Shown: piece after piece, positions 15,199 to 21,005 of the stretch
How the letters are laid out: every line of letters begins with the position of its first letter
Numbering within the stretch: the stretch's first letter is position 1
Source: CAZMUQ01 sp964569845
Lineage (GTDB): Archaea > Thermoproteota > Bathyarchaeia > Hecatellales > Hecatellaceae
Assembly: GCA_964569845.1 (NCBI GenBank)
Contig: CAZMUQ010000017.1
Location: 1-21,005 of the forward strand
DNA: 21,005 nt
Direction: 5' to 3'
Notes under the pieces: generated by a model
Told to the model about the DNA's origin: nothing
Database searches by the model: none
The model's input: only the letters and a program-made list of their open reading frames with translations
Program-made: the position numbers and the translations under genes

Positions 15199-15721
15199 CA
15201 ATCCTTAAAGGTTTAAAACCCTCCCTTTTTAACCTTTTATTTATAAATTGGATAAGTTTTCTTATTAAAATGTCAAGCGGAATTTTTCTTGTACCTTTAA
15301 AATGGTTAACAAGGATTTCAAGTTTATCGTAATCTTCAAACATGAATCTTACATAGTAAAAATCTGACCAAAGAGAAACTTCCTTCTTTTTACTCTTCCT
15401 ATACCTGTAAAGTGTGCGGATAAGGAAATCTAGATTTCTAGTTGAATTCCTTTTGATGTACTCCTTAAACTTTTTAACTTCATTTTTACCTAGAAAAGTG
15501 AAAGTTAAACCTTCAGCAATACCAACCTCAAATATGCATTTTGAGGGGGCAATTGAAGTTAAAGTTTTTGAGGTTAAAGTTTCTACATAGCCGTTTAATT
15601 CTTCAAAAACTTCAACAATCAAGATTTGGAGATTCTTTAATGGAATCTTGTATTCTACCTGTGAAAAAGCTTGAACAACATCCGGGAAAGCTTCAAAATT
15701 TCCAAGTACCGGATTCTTCAA
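15179..15721 (-). CDS. Conserved-looking hypothetical protein, basic alpha/beta
   Basis: I do not recognise this 180-residue protein. It begins with a domain reading VEYKIPLKNLQILIVEVFEELNGYVE and FEVGIAEGLTFTFLGKNEVK, then a very basic middle RTLYRYRKSKKKEVS, and ends in a helical segment IPLDILIRKLIQFINKRLKREG. There are no membrane segments and no cysteine cluster. The TTG start is about 25 bases downstream of a minus-strand TATA box (CATATATAG, 15746-15755), which fits leaderless translation. Tail overlap with tmk (20 bases) and the divergent promoter with hef leave no room for another gene. The base composition is like that of its neighbours, so it looks native. Confidence 0.65.
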   Translation of the reverse strand: MKNPVLGNFEAFPDVVQAFSQVEYKIPLKNLQILIVEVFEELNGYVETLTSKTLTSIAPSKCIFEVGIAEGLTFTFLGKNEVKKFKEYIKRNSTRNLDFLIRTLYRYRKSKKKEVSLWSDFYYVRFMFEDYDKLEILVNHFKGTRKIPLDILIRKLIQFINKRLKREGFKPLRIVKIVGH

Positions 15722-15723
15722 CC

Positions 15724-15755
15724 TTAAATATTACTGGAAAAGTTACTATATATGG
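15724..15755. promoter_or_regulatory. Interleaved divergent promoters of hef and the unknown gene
   Basis: CTTAAATA (15724-15731) is placed for hef on plus (start near 15752, ATG 15766). CTATATATG (15746-15754), read on minus as CATATATAG, is placed for the gene beginning at 15721. Each TATA box lies inside the other's transcription start region, so firing one should interfere with the other. Confidence 0.45.
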
Positions 15756-15765
15756 TTTTCAGGTA

Positions 15766-18024
15766 ATGGTGGAGTATGTTAATCATCCACTAATCAAGAA
15801 AAACTGTGTAGAAAGGAGACAATATCAGCTAAATATTGTTAAAACATGTCTTAAAGGTAACACGCTTGTTGTTTTACCTACAGGCTTAGGTAAAACATTA
15901 ATAGCTGCAATTTTAACAGCTGAAAGACTTTTAAAGTTTCCATGGGGAAGATGTTTAATTCTTGCACCAACAAAACCTCTTACACTTCAACATTACCAAA
16001 CTTTTAAAAATGTTTTAAATTTTGAGGCAAAATATTTCACCCTATTTACAGGTGAAACCCCACCATCAAAAAGAGTTTTAGGAGATGCTAAAATAGTTTT
16101 TATGACACCGCAAATTTTAGAAAATGACTTAATTGTTGGAAGAATAAACCTTGAAGATGTTGTACTCCTAGTTTTTGATGAAGCTCATAGGGCTGTTGGA
16201 AACTATCCCTATGTTTTTATAGCAGATATCTACATGAAAACAGGCAAAAATCCATTAATTTTAGGTTTAACAGCATCTCCAGGCTCATCTATCGAAAAAG
16301 TTGAAGAAGTCAAAAGAAACCTTAAAATATCTTTTATTGAGGCAAGAACTGAGAATAGTTTTGATGTAAAACCCTATATTAAGCCTATTAAGGTTGAATG
16401 GGTTGAAGTTAAACCTGATGATGTTCTTGAAAAAGTTAAGATAAATCTTGAAAACTATGTTAAAGATAAGCTTAAAATTTTTCATAGGGAAGGGTTTCTT
16501 GAAAAAGCAAGAAGTAGGTTAACATTTAAAAAGTTTTGTGAAATTAGAGATAAAATTAGAAAACAAATTGCTGAGTATCCTAAGCCGCCTGAAAACCTTA
16601 AACATTTACTTTTAGATTTAATGTGTGTAAGGTATGCTTCCCAAGCTTTAGATTTGCTTGAAACTCAAGGTTTAACAGCATTAAAAAACTTTCTTTTAAG
16701 GGTTGAGGAAAAATCTAGGAGAAGCGGGTTTTCCTCTGCAAAAGAGTTTATTTTGGATGGTAGAATTCAAGATACACTAAATGTTAGCATTGTTTATGAG
16801 GGAAAAGGTTTAGAGCATCCTAAGCTTACTAAGCTTAAAGACATTATCTTAAGGGAAATTTCTACGGGAGCTAGGAGAATAATAGTTTTTACAAATTATA
16901 GGGAAACAGCAAAAAAACTTATGGAGATATTTAATGATGTTGAAGGTATAAGAGCTGTTAGGCTTGTAGGTCAACTTAATAAGCCGTATGATTCAGGTTT
17001 AACTCAAAAAGAGCAAGCTGAAATACTTTCAAGTTTTAGGGATGGAAAATATAATGTTTTAGTTGCAACTCAAATTGGTGAAGAAGGAATTAATATATCT
17101 TCATCTGATGTTGTTGTTTTTTACGATAATGTTCCAAGCGCTGTAAGGTTTGTTCAGAGACGAGGAAGAACAGGAAGAGATACGCCTGGGAAGGTTGTTA
17201 TACTTATAACTAAGGGTACAATGGATGCTGCATACTATTATTTAGCTAAAAGAAGGGAAAGAATGATGAGAGATATTATAAGGAGGGTTCAAATTAAGAG
17301 TTTTCAGGATTTAGGGCAGCAAAATCTTGAAAAATTTGTTTTAGAAGAGGGGAGTAGTGGTTACAATATGGAGTTAGGTAGGAATTTATCAATCATTGTT
17401 GATAGTAGGGAGATGAATTCTTCTGTTGTTAAGGAGCTTATTAAGTTTGGGGTAAACATTAAGGTTGAGAATCTTACAATAGGGGATTACATCTTATCTA
17501 GTAGGGTTGCTGTTGAAAGAAAAACAGCTCAGGATTTTGCATTATCAATAGTTGATAGAAGACTTTTTCTTCAAGCAAGAAATCTTATTTCAACCTATAA
17601 AAAACCCTTAATTATAGTTGAAGGAGAAAACCTGTATACAGCTTCAAATGTAAATGCAAATGCTATTAGAGGAGCTATTTTAAGTCTTTTAATGGATTAT
17701 GGGATACCAGTAATTTTAGCAAAAAACCCCCTAGAAACAGCACTCTTCCTAACATTAATAGCTGAAAAAGAGCAGGTTGAAAAAGCATCATATCCTTCAA
17801 TTCATGGGGAAAAGAAGCCTCCAAGCTTAGCTGAACAACAGGAATATATTGTTGCAAGCTTACCTAATGTTGAATTAACTTTAGCAAAAAGGCTTTTAAG
17901 AAAATTTGGCTCAGTTGAAGGTGTTTTTAATGCTTCAAAAGATGAATTAAAAAATGTTCCCGGGATAGGTGAAGTTATTGCTGAAAAAATTAGAAAAGTT
18001 ATAACCGAAAAGTATACTGGGTAA
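15766..18024 (+). CDS. hef: Hef: SF2 helicase fused to XPF-family nuclease
   Basis: Archaeal FANCM/XPF-like protein that remodels and cuts stalled forks. From ATG 15766 it has 752 residues, the normal full length. Helicase: Walker A PTGLGKT (38-44), DEAH (138-141), TASPG (169-173), motif VI QRRGRTGR (464-471), with a helical insert between the RecA domains (about 215-330). Nuclease: VDSRE (545-549), GDY (573-575) and ERKTAQD (584-590), the intact ERKX3D catalytic site. Tandem HhH at about 695-750 (LLRKFGSVEGVFNASKDELKNVPGIGEVI, shown in part). An open frame continues upstream to 15541 but it overlaps the opposite gene and lacks helicase similarity, so I reject that extension. Divergent promoter with the unknown gene. 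Confidence 0.95.
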   Translation: MVEYVNHPLIKKNCVERRQYQLNIVKTCLKGNTLVVLPTGLGKTLIAAILTAERLLKFPWGRCLILAPTKPLTLQHYQTFKNVLNFEAKYFTLFTGETPPSKRVLGDAKIVFMTPQILENDLIVGRINLEDVVLLVFDEAHRAVGNYPYVFIADIYMKTGKNPLILGLTASPGSSIEKVEEVKRNLKISFIEARTENSFDVKPYIKPIKVEWVEVKPDDVLEKVKINLENYVKDKLKIFHREGFLEKARSRLTFKKFCEIRDKIRKQIAEYPKPPENLKHLLLDLMCVRYASQALDLLETQGLTALKNFLLRVEEKSRRSGFSSAKEFILDGRIQDTLNVSIVYEGKGLEHPKLTKLKDIILREISTGARRIIVFTNYRETAKKLMEIFNDVEGIRAVRLVGQLNKPYDSGLTQKEQAEILSSFRDGKYNVLVATQIGEEGINISSSDVVVFYDNVPSAVRFVQRRGRTGRDTPGKVVILITKGTMDAAYYYLAKRRERMMRDIIRRVQIKSFQDLGQQNLEKFVLEEGSSGYNMELGRNLSIIVDSREMNSSVVKELIKFGVNIKVENLTIGDYILSSRVAVERKTAQDFALSIVDRRLFLQARNLISTYKKPLIIVEGENLYTASNVNANAIRGAILSLLMDYGIPVILAKNPLETALFLTLIAEKEQVEKASYPSIHGEKKPPSLAEQQEYIVASLPNVELTLAKRLLRKFGSVEGVFNASKDELKNVPGIGEVIAEKIRKVITEKYTG

Positions 18025-18044
18025 AGTTTAAAAAACTGTATAAG

Positions 18045-18389
18045 CTATTCTCCAATTTTCTTAATCTTTTTAAGAGCTTCTAAAGTGTTAACTGCTAAAT
18101 CTAGAAGAATTTTAAGCTTATTTAAATCCTCCTCCTCCCTAATTTTCTGCTCTAATTGTTGAAGCTTTACCATTAATGATTCCTCAAGCCTTATGAGGGC
18201 TGATGGGAGACTTGCCCTTAAAACTTCCTCATCAGATTTTACAATAACAACTTTCCTATCACAAGTAAAACAGTAAATTTCCCCTGACGGAAGCTTAAAA
18301 AGCGGAGAACTACATTGGGGGCAAGGTTGGTTAAGCATTGTTGCACCTGTTTTAAGGGCTTCAGCCATCCTTTTAATGTTTGTACTCAA
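18045..18389 (-). CDS. Autoantigen p27 (Sjogren's/scleroderma 1) family zinc-ribbon protein
   Basis: 114 residues of the family named after human SSSCA1, common in crenarchaea and relatives; function unknown. A four-cysteine zinc ribbon is C23, C26, C40, C43 (CPQC and CFTC), after an N-terminal helix KRMAEALKTGATML that is the family signature. A predicted coiled coil follows (about 65-110). TTG start with the strongest SD in the window, AGGAGGTGA, about six bases upstream. The gene is 20 bases from the convergent end of hef and divergent from the UPF0147 gene. Confidence 0.85.
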   Translation of the reverse strand: MSTNIKRMAEALKTGATMLNQPCPQCSSPLFKLPSGEIYCFTCDRKVVIVKSDEEVLRASLPSALIRLEESLMVKLQQLEQKIREEEDLNKLKILLDLAVNTLEALKKIKKIGE

Positions 18390-18399
18390 CCCTTCACCT

Positions 18400-18477
18400 C
18401 CTAAACTTATTTAAGCTTAGGATACTGAAATTAGTATTGGATAAATTATTAGCTTAATGATTGATGAAGCTTCATCC
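18400..18477. promoter_or_regulatory. Palindrome-rich divergent promoter region
   Basis: The gap between the p27-family and UPF0147 genes holds CCTAAACTTA-TT-TAAGCTTAGG (10 bp with one mismatch, about 18400-18421), ATACT-GAAATT-AGTAT (about 18423-18437), a TATA-like GGATAAATTA (about 18439-18449, minus-strand reading) and GATGAAGCTTCATC (18463-18476), a perfect 14-base palindrome. Confidence 0.4.
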
Positions 18478-18529
18478 TACCTAAGGATAGTAACTTCCCT
18501 TTAAAGAGCTTTATTTGGTGGTGATAGTT

Positions 18530-18811
18530 TTGTCTAAACGTAGGCGTAAAGCAGAAATTTATGAGCAAACTATAGGGCAAGCTTTAACCATACTTAAAGA
18601 TATCTCTGAAGATACAACAACCCCAAGAAACATTAGGAGGGTTGCAAAAAGTGCAATGGATGCTCTTCAAGACACTTCAAAAACATATGCTGTTAGGTCT
18701 GCAAATGTTATTTCTATGCTTGATGAGATTTCTCAAGACCCAAATATGCCTCCTTACACAAGAACAAAAATCTGGAATGTGGTAAGCTTACTTGAAACAA
18801 TAAAAGATTAA
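18530..18811 (+). CDS. UPF0147 family protein
   Basis: A 93-residue, all-helical archaeal protein of unknown function (UPF0147). The body is two similar halves: ALTILKDISEDTTTPRNIRR-VAKSAMDAL and ISMLDEISQDPNMPPYTRTK-IWNVVSLLE, i.e. an internal repeat (ILKDISED..TPRNIR versus MLDEISQD..PPYTRT). TTG 18530 with GGTGAT four bases upstream gives MSKRRRKAEIYEQTI; the TTG at 18515 would add five residues with no SD. It converges with the monophosphatase gene, four bases apart. Confidence 0.88.
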   Translation: MSKRRRKAEIYEQTIGQALTILKDISEDTTTPRNIRRVAKSAMDALQDTSKTYAVRSANVISMLDEISQDPNMPPYTRTKIWNVVSLLETIKD

Positions 18812-18814
18812 TTT

Positions 18815-19624
18815 TTAAGATTCTAGAAGCATAAAAACTTTTTTTAAGAGATTAGGATTTGCTGCTGAAATGATTGTTGTACGCCTTGTAGGTAGGTCTG
18901 CAGGCATATCAAGTTCTTTACCATCACCATCAACAATTAGTCCCCCTGCCTCCTTAATGATGAGGTATGCTGCTGCTAAATCAACAACTCTAATTTTACC
19001 CTTAAGATCTACATGAACATCTATCATTCCAGCGGCTACATAACAAACTTCAAGAGAAACAGCTCCAAGACGGCGTAAATGGGTTGAATTTTTAGCTATT
19101 TTTAAGCTTTTTTCTAAGGCTTCACCATGTGGAGGAATATCAATGGATACAACTGCATCCTTAAAATCTTCAATATTTGAGGGTTTAATTCTTTTACCAT
19201 TTAACCATGAACCTTTACCCTTTTCAGCATAAAAAAGTTTACCGCTTGAAATCTCAAGAACAACAGCAGCATAAACTGATGAGAGAATAGGTTTTTCAGC
19301 TACAGCTAAAGAAACAGCATAAAACGGTATTCCACGTAGAAAATTGTTTGTACCATCAAGGCTATCAACAAGAACATATGCTCTAGGTTTCTCATCAAAA
19401 ATTTTTACAACACCCTTCTCTTCACCGATAAAAATGCAGGGTACACCATAATCTTTCAGCAACTTTATGATAGTTTCTTCAGCAGCAACATCAACATACC
19501 TAGATTCATCTCCACCAGCCCCAAAACCAACAACCTTAAAAGCTTCCTCGGAAGCAGATAAAAACCTAATTTTCTCAGCAGTTTTTAACGCAGCATCCTT
19601 CAAAAACTCTAAACTTATATTCAT
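18815..19624 (-). CDS. Inositol monophosphatase family protein (IMPase/FBPase-like)
   Basis: Mg2+-dependent sugar/inositol phosphatase fold, 269 residues from ATG 19624. Metal-site motifs: GEEKG (motif with the first Glu), DSLDGTNNFLRGIPFYAVSLA (the D-x-x-D-G-T-N loop), and VVDLAAAYLIIKEAGG, where the usual WD is VD. Archaeal members often act on both inositol-1-P and fructose-1,6-P2, so the substrate is open. The frame stays open upstream to 19729, but that would run into the tRNA gene and add no conserved sequence. A minus-strand TATA box TTTATAGT (19656-19663) about 33 bases upstream supports the ATG at 19624 with a very short leader. Confidence 0.88.
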   Translation of the reverse strand: MNISLEFLKDAALKTAEKIRFLSASEEAFKVVGFGAGGDESRYVDVAAEETIIKLLKDYGVPCIFIGEEKGVVKIFDEKPRAYVLVDSLDGTNNFLRGIPFYAVSLAVAEKPILSSVYAAVVLEISSGKLFYAEKGKGSWLNGKRIKPSNIEDFKDAVVSIDIPPHGEALEKSLKIAKNSTHLRRLGAVSLEVCYVAAGMIDVHVDLKGKIRVVDLAAAYLIIKEAGGLIVDGDGKELDMPADLPTRRTTIISAANPNLLKKVFMLLES

Positions 19625-19656
19625 AGAAACCAAGCCAACAACAAGTTTAAGAGACA

Positions 19657-19671
19657 CTATAAACAAATATC
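19657..19671 (+). promoter_or_regulatory. TATA-like region upstream of tRNA-Leu
   Basis: CTATAAAC (19657-19664) and AAATAT (about 19665-19670) lie 35-50 bases before the mature tRNA and would give a 5' leader of roughly 10-20 bases. The first overlaps the monophosphatase TATA box read on the other strand. Confidence 0.35.
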
Positions 19672-19705
19672 CTAAAGAAAGAAAAATTTTTCTAAAGGAA
19701 AGAGG

Positions 19706-19826
19706 GCGGGGGTAGCCAAGCCTGGCCAAAGGCGCAGGAGCCTATTGAGGAAAAACCTCATAGGCGGCGAGAATGAGGATCCTGTCCCGTAGGGGTTCGT
19801 GGGTTCAAATCCCACCCCCCGCACCA
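19706..19826 (+). tRNA. tRNA-Leu(GAG), intron-containing, CCA encoded
   Basis: Class II tRNA. The acceptor stem GCGGGGG (19706-19712) pairs with CCCCCGC (19816-19822), A73 is at 19823 and an encoded CCA at 19824-19826. D stem GCC/GGC; T arm GTGGG-TTCAAAT-CCCAC; long variable arm CCC-GTA-GGG typical of Leu. The anticodon stem is CAGGA (19735-19739) with TCCTG (19780-19784) only if about 33 bases are removed, leaving loop A-T-G-A-G-G-A with anticodon GAG (19775-19777), which reads CUC/CUU. A canonical 37/38 intron does not give a U33, so the intron is elsewhere (separate entry). The leucine identity follows from A73, the variable arm and the anticodon. Confidence 0.93.
19739..19771 (+). other. 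Non-canonical tRNA intron (position 30/31)
   Basis: 33 bases. The intron folds as a 10-bp hairpin, GCCTAT(T)GAGG with CCTCATAGGC around AAAAA. A relaxed bulge-helix-bulge is visible: CGC (19733-19735) pairs with GCG (19767-19769) with an A-G mismatch as the fourth pair; bulges are GGA (19737-19739) and AGA (19770-19772). Cutting after the second base of each bulge joins G19738 to A19772, position 30/31. Shifts by one base either way give the same product. Confidence 0.7.
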
Positions 19827-19842
19827 ATTCACCAGCAAATTT

Positions 19843-20131
19843 TTAGGTTTGGGGTAGAGTTAGAGAAAGAATTCTTCTTTTAATTATCGACATTATAGTT
19901 ACAACTGTAAGTACTGAGGCTGCACCTACAACTATGCATGAGTCTACTGGAAAATTAAACATAAAACTTAAACCTGCACCACCAAACAGCTGTTATAGGT
20001 GCAAACATTAACCCTAAAACTATGGGGTCTCCACCTGTTAGAAGGCTTAAGGCTGCACCTGCTAATGCTGCATGAGCAGAAGCAAAGGCTATGGTGTTTA
20101 TCCCCATCCTTAGTGCGTGCTTAAAGATTCA
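19843..20131 (-). pseudogene. Decayed metal ABC transporter permease (ABC-3/ZnuB-like)
   Basis: Two frames on the minus strand carry parts of one membrane protein. The first (from about 20128; ATG 20107, stop 19955-19957) reads HALRMGINTIAFASAHAALA then GAALSLLTGGDPIVLGLMFA, matching the ALIGDALSHAALPGIAL-type helix 2-3 region of zinc/manganese ABC-3 permeases. The second, shifted frame reads FGGAGLSFMFNFPVDSCIVV then GAASVLTVVTIMSIIKRR to a stop at 19843-19845, matching the family C-terminus (GLYLSYYLDLPPGATIVL type). About 150-170 middle residues are missing, the join is out of frame near 19990, and an in-frame TGA (20129-20131) precedes the first part. No ATP-binding or solute-binding partner is in the window. 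It fills the 389-base gap after the tRNA. Confidence 0.7.
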
Positions 20132-20215
20132 AAAATGTTTAGTTTTAAGGCTGAGATTAGGGTGTAATAGCATCTTAAACCATCCAAAAAATAGCTTAAA
20201 AGCCTAAACTTCCCC

Positions 20216-20998
20216 CTAAAACTTTTCAACAATTTTTTCACAAATTTTCTCTATATCCCTTTCTGCTACATTTGCCTTTACAGGAAAACCCTCCATAGTT
20301 GAAATTTGGATTAACGGATCATAGGGGATACTGCCCAAGACCTTAACTCCATACTTTTTAAGCTCAACGGTTAAAAAGTCTTCAGCATCTACACTATGAA
20401 TTTTGTTTAGGACCGCATAAAGCTCCATACAGCCAAGCTCCATAAGCATCCTACGGATTCTTACCGTTAACTCGATAGAGTCCCATGTTGGATCTACCAC
20501 AGCCAAAACCATGTCTACAAGGTTTTTGTTTAAGCCTCTACCCAAAAATTCTACACCAGCACCCATATCAACTAAAACAATATGTTTTTCATGTTTTGGT
20601 GTGTTGGCTAAAAACGTTTCAAGCACTATCTGGGCTGGACAAAAACACCCCTCACCACCAACCATAACCTTATCAAGCTGTAGGAAGGTTATTTTACCGT
20701 TTGAGGATAAAACTGTGCTTAAACGTATTAAACCAAGACTATTAAAAACATATCTACCTGTTAAATAATGTTTTTTAAGACCTTTAGCTATTTTTGTAGC
20801 CACATTTCTTCTACCACCAAGAGAATCTAAAAGTGTGGATTTAGATTCATTTATACCAAGCATCAACTTTAAGCCTAAATTTGAGCAATCAGCATCAATA
20901 ACCAAAACCTTAAAATTTTTTTCAGAAAACCATTTTGCTAAAAGAGTTGTTACAACACTTTTTCCACAGCCACCCTTTCCACAAATAAGAATGTTCAT
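20216..20998 (-). CDS. CooC-like / MinD-ParA-type P-loop ATPase
   Basis: 260-residue deviant-Walker-A ATPase: GKGGCGKS (7-14) with the signature lysine, VLVIDADCSNLGLKLMLG (Walker A' aspartate), and VLVDMGAGVEFLGRGL as Walker B. The segment MVGGEGCFCPAQIVLETFL contains the C-x-C pair conserved in CooC-type nickel-insertion ATPases of CO dehydrogenase; other members mature different metalloenzymes, so the client is not certain. No CODH/ACS gene lies in the window. It may be the first of further genes, or alone. ATG at the edge of the window (20998); its promoter is not visible. Confidence 0.85.
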   Translation of the reverse strand: MNILICGKGGCGKSVVTTLLAKWFSEKNFKVLVIDADCSNLGLKLMLGINESKSTLLDSLGGRRNVATKIAKGLKKHYLTGRYVFNSLGLIRLSTVLSSNGKITFLQLDKVMVGGEGCFCPAQIVLETFLANTPKHEKHIVLVDMGAGVEFLGRGLNKNLVDMVLAVVDPTWDSIELTVRIRRMLMELGCMELYAVLNKIHSVDAEDFLTVELKKYGVKVLGSIPYDPLIQISTMEGFPVKANVAERDIEKICEKIVEKF

Positions 20999-21005
20999 TG
21001 TTAAA

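Noticed and set aside
15541..15765. N-terminal extension of Hef
   Set aside because: It overlaps the opposite-strand gene, and the helicase begins normally at 15766, which has a TATA box at the right distance.
19625..19729. 35-residue extension of the monophosphatase
   Set aside because: It would overlap the tRNA 5' half and cross the gene's own TATA box; ATG 19624 starts the usual N-terminal helix.
19735..19784. Canonical 37/38 intron in tRNA-Leu
   Set aside because: It would give loop G-C-C-T-A-T-A without U33 and with no leucine anticodon.
1..21005. CRISPR array, insertion sequence, prophage genes or origin repeats
   Set aside because: No regularly spaced direct repeats, no transposase with flanking repeats, no phage structural genes, and no clustered origin-box repeats were seen. 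The basic HTH protein at 2832-3224 has no terminal inverted repeats around it.

Overview
This window is strongly A+T-rich archaeal chromosome. The marks are archaeal-type TrpRS and PheS/PheT, prefoldin alpha, ribosomal protein L18a, FtsY, the helicase-nuclease Hef, an SRP RNA with archaeal helix 6 and 8 motifs, TATA boxes about 25 bases upstream of starts, and Shine-Dalgarno sequences of the GGTGAT/GGAGGTGA type, often in front of TTG starts. An autoantigen p27-family zinc-ribbon protein, a bifunctional phosphoglucose/phosphomannose isomerase and a tRNA intron at a non-canonical position point to the TACK side (Thermoproteota/Bathyarchaeia-like), probably a thermophile, since the stable RNAs are very G+C-rich against an A+T-rich background. 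I cannot name the species.

Layout. 1-2105: a radical SAM protein of the AmrS type and an F420-type luciferase-like oxidoreductase. 2376-4022: an accessory-looking stretch with an unknown protein, a basic HTH protein (minus), a symmetric four-half-site operator on a TATA box, a 14-bp hairpin that masks the ribosome-binding site of a possible 23-residue ORF, and an HTH/coiled-coil regulator. 4089-9256: translation genes, with trpS and a nucleotidyltransferase on minus and pheS-pheT on plus from a divergent promoter. 9257-9499: a convergent gap holding an unexplained structured RNA. 9500-12458 (minus, read right to left): SRP RNA, L18a, prefoldin alpha, ftsY, argF. 12497-18024: sugar-phosphate isomerase, a SPOUT RNA methyltransferase, thymidylate kinase, an unknown protein and hef. 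18045-20998: p27-family protein, UPF0147 protein, inositol monophosphatase-family protein, intron-containing tRNA-Leu(GAG), the broken remains of a metal ABC permease, and a CooC-like ATPase.

How the parts fit. The core is housekeeping: aminoacylation, protein targeting (SRP RNA and its receptor FtsY about 1 kb apart, separated only by L18a and prefoldin genes), nascent-chain folding, dTTP supply and fork repair. The most unusual features are RNA-level. A 3-4-3 bulge-helix-bulge motif lies inside helix 8 of the SRP RNA, which suggests a 28-nt intron cut by the tRNA splicing endonuclease, and the tRNA-Leu in the same window carries an intron best explained at position 30/31. The 3269-3440 operator/hairpin locus and the structured RNA at 9374-9480 are the best candidates for undescribed regulatory elements.
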